NCBI RefSeq assembly: GCF_964059005.1
Contig: NZ_OZ060389.1
Location: 382,216 to 446,215, forward strand
From: Buchnera aphidicola (Thelaxes suberi)
GTDB lineage: Bacteria > Pseudomonadota > Gammaproteobacteria > Enterobacterales > Enterobacteriaceae
Direction of reading: 5' to 3'
DNA: 64,000 bases
The position numbers were made by a program, and so were the translations under genes. Every line of letters starts with the position of its first letter. Positions within the stretch are counted from its first letter, which is position 1. A model generated the notes under the pieces. That model had not been told where the DNA came from, searched no databases, and saw nothing but the letters and a program-made list of their open reading frames with translations. Below are positions 1 to 8,996 of this stretch, piece by piece.

Positions 1-41
1 TTTTTTTAAATGATATTAAAACATTAATTAAATTTAATTAT

Positions 42-69
42 TTGACAAAAATAATCTATAGAACATAAA
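42..69 (+). promoter_or_regulatory. Candidate sigma-70 promoter upstream of typA
   Basis: TTGACA at 42-47 is a perfect -35 match. A 16-base spacer leads to CATAAA at 64-69, which matches four of six consensus -10 positions. TATACT and TATAAT also occur at 76-86 but at an unsuitable distance. The rest of 1-233 is A/T-rich with no recognisable gene. In DNA of this composition -10-like words occur by chance, so only the -35 is informative. Confidence 0.35.
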
Positions 70-233
70 CAAATTTATACTATAATAACTTTAATCTTAT
101 ACTTTAAGATAAAAATATTTTATTATTATTTAAATATATTAATATCTTGTTTTTAATTTAATCTAATAAATAATTAGTTAAGTTGCATTAAAATAAATTA
201 GATAAAAAGTATATCATACAAGAGACTAAATAC

Positions 234-2057
234 ATGCATACAGAACTACGAAATATAGCTATTATTGCACATGTTGATCACGGTAAAACTACTTTAGTAG
301 ATAAATTATTAGAACAATCAAATAATTTAAAATATCAAAAAACACAATTAAATCGTGCTATGGATTCTAATATATTAGAAAAGGAGAGAGGTATTACAAT
401 AACTTCAAAACATGCAGCTTTGTTTTGGAAAAATTACAGAATTAATATCATTGATACTCCTGGCCATGCTGATTTTGGAGGGGAAGTTGAACGAGTAATG
501 TCTATGGTTGATTCAGTACTATTAATTATTGATGCAATAGATGGACCCATGCCTCAAACGCGATTTGTTACACAAAAAGCTTTTAATTACAATATTCAAC
601 CAATTGTTGTAATTAATAAAATTGATAGAGAAAATGCACGACCTGAATGGGTTTTAGATCAAGTATTGGATTTATTTATTAACTTAAATGCAAACGATAA
701 TCAGCTTGACTTTCCAGTCGTATATACCTCAGCAATAAAAGGTATATCAGGATTTGATTTAAATAACATGAAAAGTAACATGGATTCACTGTTTGAAACA
801 ATAATCAAATTTTCACCCTCTCCTCAAGTTAATCCTAAGGGTGATTTTAAAATGCAAATTTCGCAACTAGATTATGACAATTATTTAGGAACGATAGGAA
901 TTGGAAAAATACAAGAAGGAAGTGTAAAAATTAATCAGCAAATTAATATTATTAATACAGAAAATTTCGTTTATCAAAGTAAAATTAACAAAATTTTAAA
1001 TTATGTAGGATTAGAAAGACAGGAAAGTCAACTAGCACAAGCAGGAGATATTATTGGAATAACTGGTCCAAATATAATTAATGTTTCTGATACTATATGT
1101 GATATAAATAATGTTATTCCTTTTCCAAAACTAAAAGTTGATAAACCTACTGTTAAAATGTTTATGTCAGTTAATACCTCTCCATTTTGTGGAAAAGAAG
1201 GAAAATTTGTTACATCTAGACAAATTTATAAACGTTTGAAAAAAGAAGAAAAACATAATATTGCTTTAAAAGTTGAAGAAACTAATAATGCTAATGTATT
1301 CTGCGTTTCTGGAAGAGGTGAATTACATTTATCAATACTAATTGAAAATATGAGAAGAGAAGGATTTGAAATAGCAGTTTCTCGTCCAAATGTAATTTTT
1401 AAAAAAAAAAATGATATAGAAAAAGAACCGTACGAAAATGTTACATTAGATATAGAATCAATCCATCAAGGATTATTAATGCAATTATTAGGAGAAAGAA
1501 AGGGAAAAATTATAGACATCTCTCCTATAATCAATAATAGAATCAGATTAAATTACATACTTTCTAGTCGATCTTTAATAGGTTTTAGAAATGAATTTTT
1601 AACAATTACATCTGGTACTGGTTTATTTTATGCGGCTTTTAGTCATTATGATCTTGTTCAAGATAACAATATTGGACAAAGAAAAAATGGAGTATTAATT
1701 GCAAATAAAACGGGAATCGCGGTGTCATTTGCTTTATTTCATTTACAAGAAAGGGGGAAAATTTTTTTAAATCATGGTGAAAAAGTATACGAAGGTCAAA
1801 TTATTGGAATACATAATAGAAATAATGATTTAACCGTTAATTGTTTGACTGGCAAAAAATTAACTAATATGCGAGCTTCCGGTTCTGATGAAGCTATTAT
1901 GTTAGTTCCTCCAATAAAAATGAGTCTTGAACAAGCAATTGGTTTTATTAATGATGATGAATTAATAGAAGTCACACCTAATTCTATTCGATTACGGAAA
2001 AGATTTTTAACAGAAACTGAAAGAAAAAAATTTAGTAAAAAAAATAAATCGTGTTAA
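234..2057 (+). CDS. typA: Ribosome-associated translational GTPase TypA/BipA
   Basis: TypA (BipA) is an elongation-factor-like GTPase that binds the 70S ribosome and supports late 50S assembly and stress growth. The protein has 607 residues, the same as E. coli. The GTPase domain shows the P-loop AHVDHGKT (residues 12-19), the switch I RGITI (about 53), DTPGHADF (about 75-82) and NKID (about 129-132). EF-G-like domains III and V and the TypA-specific C-terminal domain follow. The start is an ATG after an AGAGA-like ribosome-binding site. It is transcribed alone, ending in a strong hairpin just downstream. An 11-A run at 1401-1411 lies inside the gene without breaking the frame. Identification is by family motifs and full-length similarity. 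Confidence 0.96.
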   Translation: MHTELRNIAIIAHVDHGKTTLVDKLLEQSNNLKYQKTQLNRAMDSNILEKERGITITSKHAALFWKNYRINIIDTPGHADFGGEVERVMSMVDSVLLIIDAIDGPMPQTRFVTQKAFNYNIQPIVVINKIDRENARPEWVLDQVLDLFINLNANDNQLDFPVVYTSAIKGISGFDLNNMKSNMDSLFETIIKFSPSPQVNPKGDFKMQISQLDYDNYLGTIGIGKIQEGSVKINQQINIINTENFVYQSKINKILNYVGLERQESQLAQAGDIIGITGPNIINVSDTICDINNVIPFPKLKVDKPTVKMFMSVNTSPFCGKEGKFVTSRQIYKRLKKEEKHNIALKVEETNNANVFCVSGRGELHLSILIENMRREGFEIAVSRPNVIFKKKNDIEKEPYENVTLDIESIHQGLLMQLLGERKGKIIDISPIINNRIRLNYILSSRSLIGFRNEFLTITSGTGLFYAAFSHYDLVQDNNIGQRKNGVLIANKTGIAVSFALFHLQERGKIFLNHGEKVYEGQIIGIHNRNNDLTVNCLTGKKLTNMRASGSDEAIMLVPPIKMSLEQAIGFINDDELIEVTPNSIRLRKRFLTETERKKFSKKNKSC

Positions 2058-2064
2058 AATATTT

Positions 2065-2089
2065 GGATAGATAAAATCTATCCTTTATA
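2065..2089 (+). terminator. Rho-independent terminator of typA
   Basis: GGATAGAT (2065-2072) and ATCTATCC (2076-2083) form a perfect 8-bp stem with a 3-base loop, followed by TTTATAT. It lies 8 bases after the typA stop, between convergent typA and gmk. It is one of the few terminators in the window with G/C pairs in the stem. Confidence 0.75.
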
Positions 2090-2153
2090 TATAAAAATAT
2101 AAAAAATTTTAATTAATGTATTTATATAAAAAAAAATTATTTATTTTAAATAT

Positions 2154-2783
2154 TTATTTAATACAACATAAAGATTTAATTAATTCATCAATATTATATT
2201 TTTGATAATATAATGATAATCGATGAGAAATAATAATACTTTTTAAATCAGATACTGCTTTTGTAAAATTGTCGTTAACAATTAAATAATCATATTCTTT
2301 GTAATGACTTATTTCAAAAACCGCTTTTTTTATTCTATGTTTAATATCAAGATCTGTATTTTGACCTCTTTTTTTCAAACGATTATATAATTCTAATTTA
2401 GAAGGGGGAAGTATAAAAATACTGATAGAATGAGAGAAATAATTTCTTATTTGTCGAGCTCCTTGCCAATCTATATCTAAAATTACATCATTTCCTTCTG
2501 ATAACATTTTTTCAATTAAAATACGAGAAGTTCCATAATAATTATTAAAAACAACAGCATATTCTAAAAATATATTCTTATTAATCATTGTTTCAAATTT
2601 TTTTTTAGAAATAAAATAATAATGTTGTCCTTCTTTTTCTCCTGGACGCATACTACGAGTAGTATAAGAAATAGATGATCGTGCATTAAATCCCCATTTC
2701 GTTGATAAAAAAGAAGATATTAAGCTTGATTTTCCTGTTCCACTAGGTGCTGAAATTATAAAACATATTCCGGATTTTATCAT
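2154..2783 (-). CDS. gmk: Guanylate kinase
   Basis: This enzyme phosphorylates GMP to GDP with ATP in the cytosol, a required step of GTP and dGTP supply. It has 209 residues against 207 in E. coli. The P-loop APSGTGKS is at residues 12-19. The GMP-binding segment has the Arg-rich stretch TTRSMRPGE and the conserved pattern EYAVVFNNYYGTS, then DIDWQGA. The gene is convergent with typA and lies 69 bases before ygfZ on the other side. No rpoZ or spoT, the E. coli neighbours, is beside it. Confidence 0.96.
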   Translation of the reverse strand: MIKSGICFIISAPSGTGKSSLISSFLSTKWGFNARSSISYTTRSMRPGEKEGQHYYFISKKKFETMINKNIFLEYAVVFNNYYGTSRILIEKMLSEGNDVILDIDWQGARQIRNYFSHSISIFILPPSKLELYNRLKKRGQNTDLDIKHRIKKAVFEISHYKEYDYLIVNDNFTKAVSDLKSIIISHRLSLYYQKYNIDELIKSLCCIK

Positions 2784-2852
2784 TTTTCTAATAAATATTT
2801 TAAAAAGGGTTATATGAAATACGGAATAAAAATATTATAAAAAATAATATTA

Positions 2853-3836
2853 TTAAAATATTTTATTTATTTTAAAATAAATTTTTTCTAAACCTTCTAC
2901 TCTAAATATTTTTTTTTTATCTAAATTATTTTTTAAAATACATTGTATCCAAATTTTATTCTGTTTCGTAAAAGAAACAGCTAATACTTTACCAGCTATT
3001 AACCAATTAAAATTTTCTTGATATTCTACACATTTTCTTTGAAAATAAAAAAAATCTGTTGTCTGATGAACAGGTAATATGCATGTCATACTTTTTAACC
3101 AAAATAATGAATATTTTACTTTAGATTTAAATTTTAATCTGGCTATTGCTTCCTGTCCATAATAGCATCCCTTATCAAAATCAATACCTTTTAAAGATTC
3201 TAAATTAGTATGTAAAGCAATGATTTTAGAACAATTTTTTTTATCTATAATTGGGAATCCAGAATCAATTGCATAACTTAACCATATGTTATTTAATATT
3301 TTTTCGTTACATGATTTTATTTTTATATTAAAATTATATAATTTATTTTTTTTTATTAATATTAAAAATCGATTTTTTTTTCTTTCTAAACGTAAAATCA
3401 TTCCATATTCAAAAATATTTATACTATCTTTTGTATTTGTAACTTTTATTTTAAAACAACTATAAATTTGTTGATCAGTATACCCTTGAATACCTAATAT
3501 AAAATAATTAGTTTCTTCAGAAATATTAACTTTAGAAAACATTGCATATCTTTTTAATTCATTGATTTGATATTCTGTTACGCTTTTTCTTTGTATATAA
3601 GCATATCCTTTTTGGAAAGGAAAAATAATCAAAATACTGATTACTTTACCATAAATATTACAATGCGAACCAATCATATAAGTATTATTATGTATATTTT
3701 TTATATTGATAGATAACATATTTTGTAAAAAATTTTTTGATTCAATGCCTTGTACTGAAACACATGACCAATCAGTAAGATGAGTACAATCAACTACTGT
3801 ATTATAATTTTTAATTTCATCAAATTTTTTTATCAT
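2853..3836 (-). CDS. ygfZ: Folate-binding Fe-S cluster maintenance protein YgfZ
   Basis: YgfZ is a tetrahydrofolate-binding protein of the GcvT-like fold that maintains certain Fe-S enzymes, among them MiaB in E. coli. The length is 327 residues (E. coli 326). The family signature KGCYYGQE lies at about residues 222-229, with the conserved redox cysteine at 224. The N-terminal DCTHL...SVQG...KNFLQNMLS pattern also fits the family. It diverges from prfB across a 129-base A/T-rich gap. Retention is sensible because miaB, a reported YgfZ client, lies about 5 kb away. Confidence 0.92.
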   Translation of the reverse strand: MIKKFDEIKNYNTVVDCTHLTDWSCVSVQGIESKNFLQNMLSINIKNIHNNTYMIGSHCNIYGKVISILIIFPFQKGYAYIQRKSVTEYQINELKRYAMFSKVNISEETNYFILGIQGYTDQQIYSCFKIKVTNTKDSINIFEYGMILRLERKKNRFLILIKKNKLYNFNIKIKSCNEKILNNIWLSYAIDSGFPIIDKKNCSKIIALHTNLESLKGIDFDKGCYYGQEAIARLKFKSKVKYSLFWLKSMTCILPVHQTTDFFYFQRKCVEYQENFNWLIAGKVLAVSFTKQNKIWIQCILKNNLDKKKIFRVEGLEKIYFKINKIF

Positions 3837-3965
3837 ATATAATTAATATTCTTATTAAATTAATAAATTTTTTATAAAAGACTATTATTAAAAATAAAAT
3901 TTTAATTTTATTTTTAATAATAATATAAATACAATATTATACTATAAACAATGAGGCAAAACATT

Positions 3966-5067
3966 ATGATAGAAAAAAAATTAATAAAAAAATTACAAGA
4001 TTTGCAACAACAAGAAAAAATATTAAAGAGGCGTCTTTGAATATAATCATAAGAAAATAAGAATAGAAGAAATTAATATTAAATTATCTAATCCTAAATA
4101 TTGGGATAATCCAAGTATTACCTATAATTTGTATAAAGAAAAGCAAAAAATAGAAAAAATAGTATTAAGCTTAAAAAAGATAAGTAGTATAATAAAAAAA
4201 AACATGGTTTTAATTCAAAAAAATGGTTCAATTAATAATATGCAAAAAAATAATAATATCATCGAATTAGATTTAGAAAAAGTAAATCGTATTATTAAAA
4301 AACTTGATTTGTATACTATGTTCCAAAAAAAAACCGATGTTTTAAATTGCTATCTTGATATTCAATCCGGATCAGGGGGGCTAGATGCTCAAAATTGGGC
4401 TAAAATACTATTACGCATGTACTTAAAATGGATAAATAAAAAGGGTTTTAAATCATTAATTATTGAAGAAACGGGAAGTGATAGTGATGGAATTAAATCA
4501 GCTACTATATATGTATCCGGACCATATGCTTATGGATGGTTGAGAACAGAAACTGGAATTCATCGATTAGTACGACAAAGCCCATTTAATTCTACTAAAA
4601 AAAGACACACTTCTTTTTGTTCTATTTTTGTTTATCCAGAAATACAAGATGACAAAAAAAAAATAAATATCAAAAATAATGAATTAAGAATAGATGTATA
4701 CAGATCCTCAGGAGCAGGAGGTCAACATGTTAATAAGACCGAATCTGCGGTACGTATTACTCATATTCCTACCGGTATTGTGACACAATCTCAAAATGAC
4801 CGATCTCAACATAAAAACAAAAATCAAGCATTAAAACAAATGATTTCTAAACTAAATCAATTAGACATACAAAACCAAAATATTAAAAAAAAAATATCAG
4901 AAAAATCAAAAGCAGATATCAGATGGGGTAATCAAATAAGATCATATATTTTAGATGACGCTCGCATTAAAGATATAAGAACAGGAATAGAAACAACAAA
5001 TATTCAAGAAGTACTTAATGGAAATTTAGACCAATTTATTATAAGCAGTTTAAAAATTGGATTATGA
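3966..5067 (+). CDS. prfB: Peptide chain release factor 2, with programmed +1 frameshift
   Basis: RF2 terminates translation at UGA and UAA. The gene is in two frames: 24 codons from ATG 3966 end in CTT (4035-4037) followed by in-frame TGA (4038-4040). Skipping T4038 enters the second frame at GAA 4039, which runs to 5067. The joined product has 366 residues (E. coli 365). The stimulatory AAGAGG sits at 4026-4031, three bases before CTT, the same spacing as in E. coli prfB. The SPF stop-codon-recognition tripeptide and GGQ (about 251-253) are intact. The residue equivalent to E. coli 246 is Ser. ATG 3966 is preferred over ATG 3951 because GAGG (3953-3956) lies 9 bases before it. Confidence 0.95.
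4026..4040 (+). promoter_or_regulatory. RF2 autoregulatory frameshift signal
   Basis: The Shine-Dalgarno-like AAGAGG (4026-4031), a 3-base spacer CGT, the slippery codon CTT (4035-4037) and the poor-context stop TGA followed by A make the classic recoding site. When RF2 is scarce the ribosome pauses at UGA and slips +1 on CUU to UUG. The element reproduces the E. coli architecture, with AAGAGG instead of AGGGGG. Confidence 0.93.
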
Positions 5068-5080
5068 GGATTAATATTAT

Positions 5081-6601
5081 ATGAAAGAAAAAAAAGTTAT
5101 CTGCACTAATGATAAAGAAAATAAACATAAAGAAATGGAAATAAGGAAATTAAAATTATATAAAATGAAAAAAAAAGGATTTAATTTTCCTAATCATTTT
5201 AAACCTAATAATACCATTAAAAATATAAAAAAAAAATATAAAAAATTAACTAAAGAAATAATTAAAGAACTTGCAATTTTTGTACATTTAGCAGGTAGAA
5301 TAATTTTTAAAAGAATTATGGGTAAAGCATCTTTTTTTACCATACAAGATGCATCTTATAATATACAAATATACTTAAAAAAAAACATATTGTTACATGA
5401 TAATTATGAAGAACACATATATAATCTTGATATAGGAGATTTTATTGGAATACAAGGACAATTATTTAAAACAAAAACAGATGAATTAACCGTACGATGC
5501 ACACATTTAATTCTTTTAAATAAATCGATACATCCATTACCAGATAAATTCCATGGTTTAATTAATAAAGAGATAAAATATCGAAAAAGATATATTGATC
5601 TAATATCAAGTGCAACACAATTTAGAATATTCGAAAAAAGATTTAAAATAATTGAATTAATTCGTAAATTTATGATAAAAAATAAATTTTTAGAAGTAGA
5701 AACTCCTATGTTACACAATATTCCCGGAGGTGCTAATGCTCGTCCATTTACTACGCATCATAATAATTTAAATTCTAAAATGTATTTAAGAATATCTCCA
5801 GAATTATATTTAAAAAAATTAATTATCGGAGGTTTTAATAAAATTTTTGAAATGAATAGAAATTTTAGAAATGAAGGAGTTTCAAGCAAACATAATCCTG
5901 AATTTACAATGATTGAAATATATCAAACTTATACATCATATAAAGATATGATGATATTAATAGAAAAATTATTTAAATATGTTACTTTAAAAGTATTAAA
6001 AAATAATATTATTACATTTAATAATAATAATTTTGATATAAGTAAAAATTTTGAAGTTTTAACAATGAAAAACGCAATTATTAAATTTAATTCTCAAATA
6101 ACATTGCAAGATTTAACTAATTATGTAACATTAACAAACATTCTAAATCGATTTGAAATAAAAGTAAAAAAAGAATGGACATTAGAAAAAATACAATCAA
6201 AATTATTCGAAGTTGATACTGAAAAAAAAATTATTAATCCTACATTTATTACAGAATATCCTATAGATATATCTCCATTAGCAAGAAAATCTGATAGTAA
6301 CAATCATTTAACTGATCGATTTGAATTATTTATTGGAGGAATGGAAATAGCAAATGGTTTTTCAGAATTAAATGACTATGAAGACCAAAAAAAAAGATTC
6401 GAGTCACAATTAAAAATAAAAAATTTTAAAGACGAAAATGCAAAATTTTTTTATGATCAAGAATATATTACAGCATTAGAATATGGATTACCTCCTACAT
6501 CAGGATTAGGTATAGGAATTGATCGATTTGTCATGTTATTAACTAATAAAATAAACATTCGTGATGTAATATTATTCCCTACATTAAAAAAATCTGAATA
6601 A
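5081..6601 (+). CDS. lysS: Lysyl-tRNA synthetase, class II
   Basis: This enzyme charges tRNA-Lys. The length is 506 residues (E. coli LysS 505). An N-terminal OB-fold anticodon-binding domain (about 65-150) precedes the class II catalytic core. Motif 2 is seen as FRNEG followed by HNPEFTMIE, and motif 3 as GLGIGIDRF near the C-terminus. The ribosome-binding site GAGGA (5066-5070) overlaps the prfB stop, and only 13 bases separate the genes, so translational coupling with prfB is likely. prfB-lysS is also the E. coli order. Confidence 0.97.
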   Translation: MKEKKVICTNDKENKHKEMEIRKLKLYKMKKKGFNFPNHFKPNNTIKNIKKKYKKLTKEIIKELAIFVHLAGRIIFKRIMGKASFFTIQDASYNIQIYLKKNILLHDNYEEHIYNLDIGDFIGIQGQLFKTKTDELTVRCTHLILLNKSIHPLPDKFHGLINKEIKYRKRYIDLISSATQFRIFEKRFKIIELIRKFMIKNKFLEVETPMLHNIPGGANARPFTTHHNNLNSKMYLRISPELYLKKLIIGGFNKIFEMNRNFRNEGVSSKHNPEFTMIEIYQTYTSYKDMMILIEKLFKYVTLKVLKNNIITFNNNNFDISKNFEVLTMKNAIIKFNSQITLQDLTNYVTLTNILNRFEIKVKKEWTLEKIQSKLFEVDTEKKIINPTFITEYPIDISPLARKSDSNNHLTDRFELFIGGMEIANGFSELNDYEDQKKRFESQLKIKNFKDENAKFFYDQEYITALEYGLPPTSGLGIGIDRFVMLLTNKINIRDVILFPTLKKSE

Positions 6602-6616
6602 ATTAACTAACTTAGT

Positions 6617-6648
6617 TTTAAATAATATAATTCATATTATATTTTAAA
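6617..6648 (+). terminator. A/T hairpin after lysS, possible terminator
   Basis: TTTAAA-TA-ATATAAT pairs with ATTATAT-TTTAAA (13 pairs, a 2-base bulge, loop TCAT) starting 16 bases after the lysS stop. It contains only A/T pairs, so it may be partly chance. Confidence 0.35.
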
Positions 6649-6713
6649 TAAATTAAAGATAAGTAATTTATAGATTACAAAAGCAATTCATATAAAAAAT
6701 ATATAAGGAAATT

Positions 6714-7967
6714 ATGCATAATTTAACACAAAATTATAAATATTCTTTTTCTTCTTGTGAATTATTAAATTTTATTAATAATAATGATACTCCTTTTTGG
6801 GTATATGATCACAATATTATTATAAAAAAAATTCAATTATTAAAAAAATTTGATACTATTCGATTTGCTCAAAAAGCTTGTTCCAATATACATATACTAA
6901 ATATAATGAAGCAAAATGATGTCAAAGTTGATGCTGTTTCTTATGGAGAAATTAAAAGGGCAATATTAGCAGGATTTATTCCTAATAACAACGATATTAT
7001 TTTTACTTCCGATATTATAGATAAAAAAACCTTATCACTTGTTACAAAACTCAATATACCTGTTAATATTGGGTCTATTGACATGCTACATCAGTTAGGA
7101 AAATGTTCTCCTAATCATAAAATATGGATTAGAATCAATCCAGGATTTGGATATGGTCATAATAAGAAAACAAATACAGGAGGAGATAATAGTAAACATG
7201 GTATTTTATTTCCTGAACAAACATTAGATATTATAAAGAAATATAATTTTGAATTAGTTGGTATTCATATGCATATAGGTTCTGGAGTAAATTATAAACA
7301 TTTAAAAAAAGTATGTAATTCTATGTTTCATCAAATATGCACTTTAAATCAAAATATTCAATACATATCTGCAGGAGGAGGATTATCTATTCCCTATAAA
7401 ACAAATGAAAAAGAAATAGATATAAATAATTATTTCCAAGAATGGAATGAAACAAAAAAAAAAATAGAAAAACGTTTAGGACATTCAATTACTCTGGAAA
7501 TAGAGCCTGGAAGATTTTTAGTAGCAGAATCAGGAATTCTTGTATGTCAAGTTTATTCGATTAAAAAAACTAATTTATTTAAATTTGTACTAACTGATGC
7601 AGGATTTAATGACTTAATGAGGCCTGTAATGTATGGAAGCTATCATTATATTTCTATTATAGCAGGTGATAATAGAAAAATTAATCAAGAAAATTTATAT
7701 GATACAGTTATTGGGGGGCCATTATGTGAATCTGGAGATATTTTTACTCAAGATAATAATGGTAATATTATGTCTAGAAAATTACCTAAAATTCATGTTG
7801 GAGATTATTTAATATTTCATCAAGTAGGAGCATATGGATCTTCAATGTCATCTAATTATAATAGCCGACCATTAATATCTGAATTTTTATTTACAGAAAA
7901 AAAATTCAAACAAATAAGAAGACCACAAAAAATTGAAGATTTAATTCAGCTCGAACAAAAAATATAA
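6714..7967 (+). CDS. lysA: Diaminopimelate decarboxylase
   Basis: LysA is a PLP enzyme that decarboxylates meso-diaminopimelate to L-lysine, the last step of lysine synthesis. It has 417 residues (E. coli 420). The PLP-binding lysine is in FAQKACSN (Lys54, the E. coli position). The HIGSG motif, the GGG glycine loop and EPGRFLVA of the fold III decarboxylase barrel are intact, and the C-terminal GGPLCESGD supplies the dimer active site. An AAGGA ribosome-binding site precedes the ATG. An 11-A run (7454-7464) is inside the gene. Lysine is an essential amino acid a nutritional symbiont would supply, and asd of the same pathway lies at 16.7 kb. Confidence 0.97.
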   Translation: MHNLTQNYKYSFSSCELLNFINNNDTPFWVYDHNIIIKKIQLLKKFDTIRFAQKACSNIHILNIMKQNDVKVDAVSYGEIKRAILAGFIPNNNDIIFTSDIIDKKTLSLVTKLNIPVNIGSIDMLHQLGKCSPNHKIWIRINPGFGYGHNKKTNTGGDNSKHGILFPEQTLDIIKKYNFELVGIHMHIGSGVNYKHLKKVCNSMFHQICTLNQNIQYISAGGGLSIPYKTNEKEIDINNYFQEWNETKKKIEKRLGHSITLEIEPGRFLVAESGILVCQVYSIKKTNLFKFVLTDAGFNDLMRPVMYGSYHYISIIAGDNRKINQENLYDTVIGGPLCESGDIFTQDNNGNIMSRKLPKIHVGDYLIFHQVGAYGSSMSSNYNSRPLISEFLFTEKKFKQIRRPQKIEDLIQLEQKI

Positions 7968-8051
7968 TTAATTAATTAATATATTGTTTTAAATAAAATT
8001 TTAATTTTAAATTTAATTAAAATATTTCTAAATTTTTACATTAATTATTTC

Positions 8052-8077
8052 AAAAAAAAAAAAAAAAAAAAAAAAAA
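8052..8077. repeat. 26-base homopolymer A tract before lgt
   Basis: An uninterrupted run of 26 A lies in the lysA-lgt gap, ending 11 bases before the lgt ATG, where a ribosome-binding site would be expected. It is the longest homopolymer I see in the window. Length errors in sequencing are possible at such a run. Confidence 0.9.
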
Positions 8078-8088
8078 GATATAAAAAA

Positions 8089-8949
8089 ATGAACATTAAA
8101 TACTTATTTTTTCATAATATTAATCCTGTCTTTTTTTCTATTGGTTCTATAAAAATTTATTGGTATGGAGTGATGTATGTTATTAGTTTTTTATTTACTT
8201 TATACATTAGTAAATGTATAGCATACCGAACAAAAATACTAAAAAAAAAAGAAATAGATTCACTTTTTAATATCGGTTTTATTGGATTGTTAATAGGAGG
8301 GAGATTAGGACATGTTATTTTTTATGATAATGATTATTTTTATAAAAATTATTGGTCTATTTTAAAGATATGGGAAGGAGGCATGTCATTTCATGGAGCG
8401 TTAATAGGAATAATTATTTCTTTATTCTATTTTTCTAAAAAATACAATAAAAAATTTTTTGCAATTACTGATTTTATTGCTCCATTAGCTCCTTATGGAA
8501 TTGCTAACGGTAGAATAGGCAATTTTATTAATGGAGAATTATGGGGAAAAGTTACAAATCATACCCCTTTTGCTGTGCTTTTTCCTCAATCACATAATGC
8601 AGACCTAATATTTATAAAAAGTCATCCTATTTTTCAAAATATTATGAATAAATGGCATTCGTTACCTCGTCATCCTTCTCAATTATATGAATTCTTTTTT
8701 GAAGGAATAATATTATTATTAATATTAAATTTATTAAAAAAAATAAAAACACCATATGGTTTTATTTCCTCATGTTTTTTAATATTTTATGGTATTTTTC
8801 GAATAATTATGGAATATTTTCGAGATCCTGATTATATTATATATTTTAATTCATTAGAAATTACTGCAGGTCAAATGTTATCTTTACCTATGATAATATT
8901 AGGTTTTTGTATCTTAATAAAAATTTTTTGTTTAAAAAATAAAAAATAG
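8089..8949 (+). CDS. lgt: Prolipoprotein diacylglyceryl transferase
   Basis: Lgt is an inner-membrane enzyme that attaches diacylglycerol to the lipobox cysteine of prolipoproteins. It has 286 residues (E. coli 291) with about seven hydrophobic segments. Conserved blocks include GGMSFHGALIG (His103 region of E. coli), the signature around GRIGNFINGELWG, and PRHPSQLYE. No clear ribosome-binding site is seen; an A26 run and A-rich leader precede the start. In E. coli thyA follows lgt directly; here miaB follows after 47 bases. CyoA in this window carries a lipobox and is a plausible substrate. Confidence 0.95.
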   Translation: MNIKYLFFHNINPVFFSIGSIKIYWYGVMYVISFLFTLYISKCIAYRTKILKKKEIDSLFNIGFIGLLIGGRLGHVIFYDNDYFYKNYWSILKIWEGGMSFHGALIGIIISLFYFSKKYNKKFFAITDFIAPLAPYGIANGRIGNFINGELWGKVTNHTPFAVLFPQSHNADLIFIKSHPIFQNIMNKWHSLPRHPSQLYEFFFEGIILLLILNLLKKIKTPYGFISSCFLIFYGIFRIIMEYFRDPDYIIYFNSLEITAGQMLSLPMIILGFCILIKIFCLKNKK

Positions 8950-8996
8950 TCATAGATAGTTAAAAAAATTACATAAAAAAAAGAAAAACAAAAAAA

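Noticed and set aside
3966..4040. Early in-frame TGA in prfB looks like a pseudogene or frameshift error
   Set aside because: The TGA is in the exact RF2 recoding context with a correctly spaced upstream AAGAGG, and the joined product is full length.
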